Assembly: GCA_947446835.1 (NCBI GenBank)
Contig: CANFHS010000163.1
Location: forward strand, 1-5,327
Source of the DNA: Bacteriovoracaceae bacterium
GTDB taxonomy: Bacteria > Bdellovibrionota > UBA1018
Length of the DNA: 5,327 nucleotides
Direction: 5' to 3'
This document shows, piece after piece, positions 4,893 to 5,327 of this stretch. Made by a program: the position numbers and the translations under genes. The notes under the pieces were generated by a model, which was not told the DNA's origin, made no database searches, and worked only from the letters and a program-made list of their open reading frames with translations. The first letter of the stretch is position 1; the number at the start of each line of letters is the position of its first letter.

Positions 4893-5327
4893 ATGAGCGC
4901 ACTGAAGCTGATCGACCGTCGTCTGAGTGTCGGGCCCCTGGAATGCAATTGCCGGCTGCTGGCGTGCCCCCGCACGGGCGAAGCCCTGCTGGTGGACCCG
5001 GGTGACGAGGCCGAGCGCATCCTGAAGGAAGTGCAGTCGCTCCGGACGCCCGGCGGACTGCCCCTGCGGGTCAAGTACCTGCTGCACACGCATGCGCACT
5101 TCGACCACATCGGCGCCACCCGCCAGCTGAAGGAAACCCTCGGCTCGGGCGAAACCTCCCCGCGGATCGCGCTGCATGGCGACGACCTGGAGATCTACGG
5201 GCAGCTCAAGCTGCAGGGCCTGATGTTCGGTTACGACTTCCAGGACCCGCTGCCGGTGGATCAGGTCCTGCGCGACGAGGAACAGCTGGAGGTGGGGGAC
5301 CTTCGCCTTTCGGTCATCCACACGCCG
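4893..5327 (+). CDS. Metallo-beta-lactamase-fold hydrolase, glyoxalase-II-like (3' end outside window)
   Basis: The first 145 codons are present and the frame is open to the window edge. The protein begins MSALKLIDRRLSVGPLECNCRLLACPRTGEALLVDPGDEAERIL, the pattern of small glyoxalase-II-like enzymes (a strand, a P.xxCNCxxL segment, then VDPG at 34-37). The metal-binding motif THAHFDH is at 66-72, so H67, H69, D71 and H72 are the expected ligands. The fragment stops at VIHTP (141-145), just before the next histidine ligand expected in the TPGHT motif. Such proteins hydrolyse thioesters such as S-lactoylglutathione or act on related small substrates; which one applies cannot be told from half a protein. 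There is no signal peptide, so it should be cytoplasmic. The region between the two metal motifs has a somewhat long insert-like stretch (LKETLGSGETSPRIALHGDD). Confidence 0.88.
   Translation, partial: MSALKLIDRRLSVGPLECNCRLLACPRTGEALLVDPGDEAERILKEVQSLRTPGGLPLRVKYLLHTHAHFDHIGATRQLKETLGSGETSPRIALHGDDLEIYGQLKLQGLMFGYDFQDPLPVDQVLRDEEQLEVGDLRLSVIHTP

Noticed and set aside
3722..5119. Long open frame on the - strand (465 codons)
   Set aside because: It is antisense to queA and the hydrolase gene, shows no recognisable domain, and is explained by GC-rich codon use on the other strand.

Overview
The window is a compact, GC-rich (roughly two-thirds G+C by eye) stretch of bacterial chromosome. All six genes lie on the + strand, and both end genes are cut by the window edges. 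In order they are: the C-terminal part of a membrane NfeD protein (1-414), a slipin/stomatin-like SPFH protein (415-1185), a secreted M28 zinc aminopeptidase (1218-2447), a secreted SpoIID/LytB-domain protein (2482-3738), the queuosine enzyme QueA (3815-4876), and the first 145 codons of a metallo-beta-lactamase-fold hydrolase (4893-end). Gaps between genes are 0, 32, 34, 76 and 16 bases. There is no RNA gene, insertion sequence, CRISPR array or phage gene, and no gene-free stretch above 300 bases.

The content fits a high-GC Gram-negative bacterium. SpoIID/LytB proteins outside sporulation and Vibrio-type secreted aminopeptidases both occur in groups such as Bdellovibrionota and Myxococcota. 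I make that placement only with low confidence, because none of the genes is diagnostic of a lineage.

By function, NfeD plus slipin is the well-known membrane-microdomain pair, and its genes abut with a TGAATG stop/start. The aminopeptidase and the SpoIID-domain protein carry signal peptides and would act outside the inner membrane on peptides and on peptidoglycan glycan strands. QueA makes the epoxyqueuosine precursor in tRNA. The last gene looks like a glyoxalase-II-type hydrolase. The six genes do not form one obvious pathway and are best read as housekeeping and envelope genes packed closely.

The most interesting signals are at the gene junctions. At the slipin/aminopeptidase junction there is a dnaX-like A_AAA_AAG slippery heptamer (1170-1176) with a GGGAG element just upstream. 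A -1 reading frame from it ends in TGA directly against the aminopeptidase ATG, and a 14-pair RNA hairpin (1192-1236) holds that ATG in its loop. This looks like built-in translational coupling, possibly with programmed frameshifting. The next junction holds a perfect 8-bp inverted repeat lying between a -35-like and a -10-like element, resembling an operator. The gap before queA has two abutting hairpins and an alternative pairing that would cover the queA ribosome binding site. These regulatory readings are inferences from sequence.
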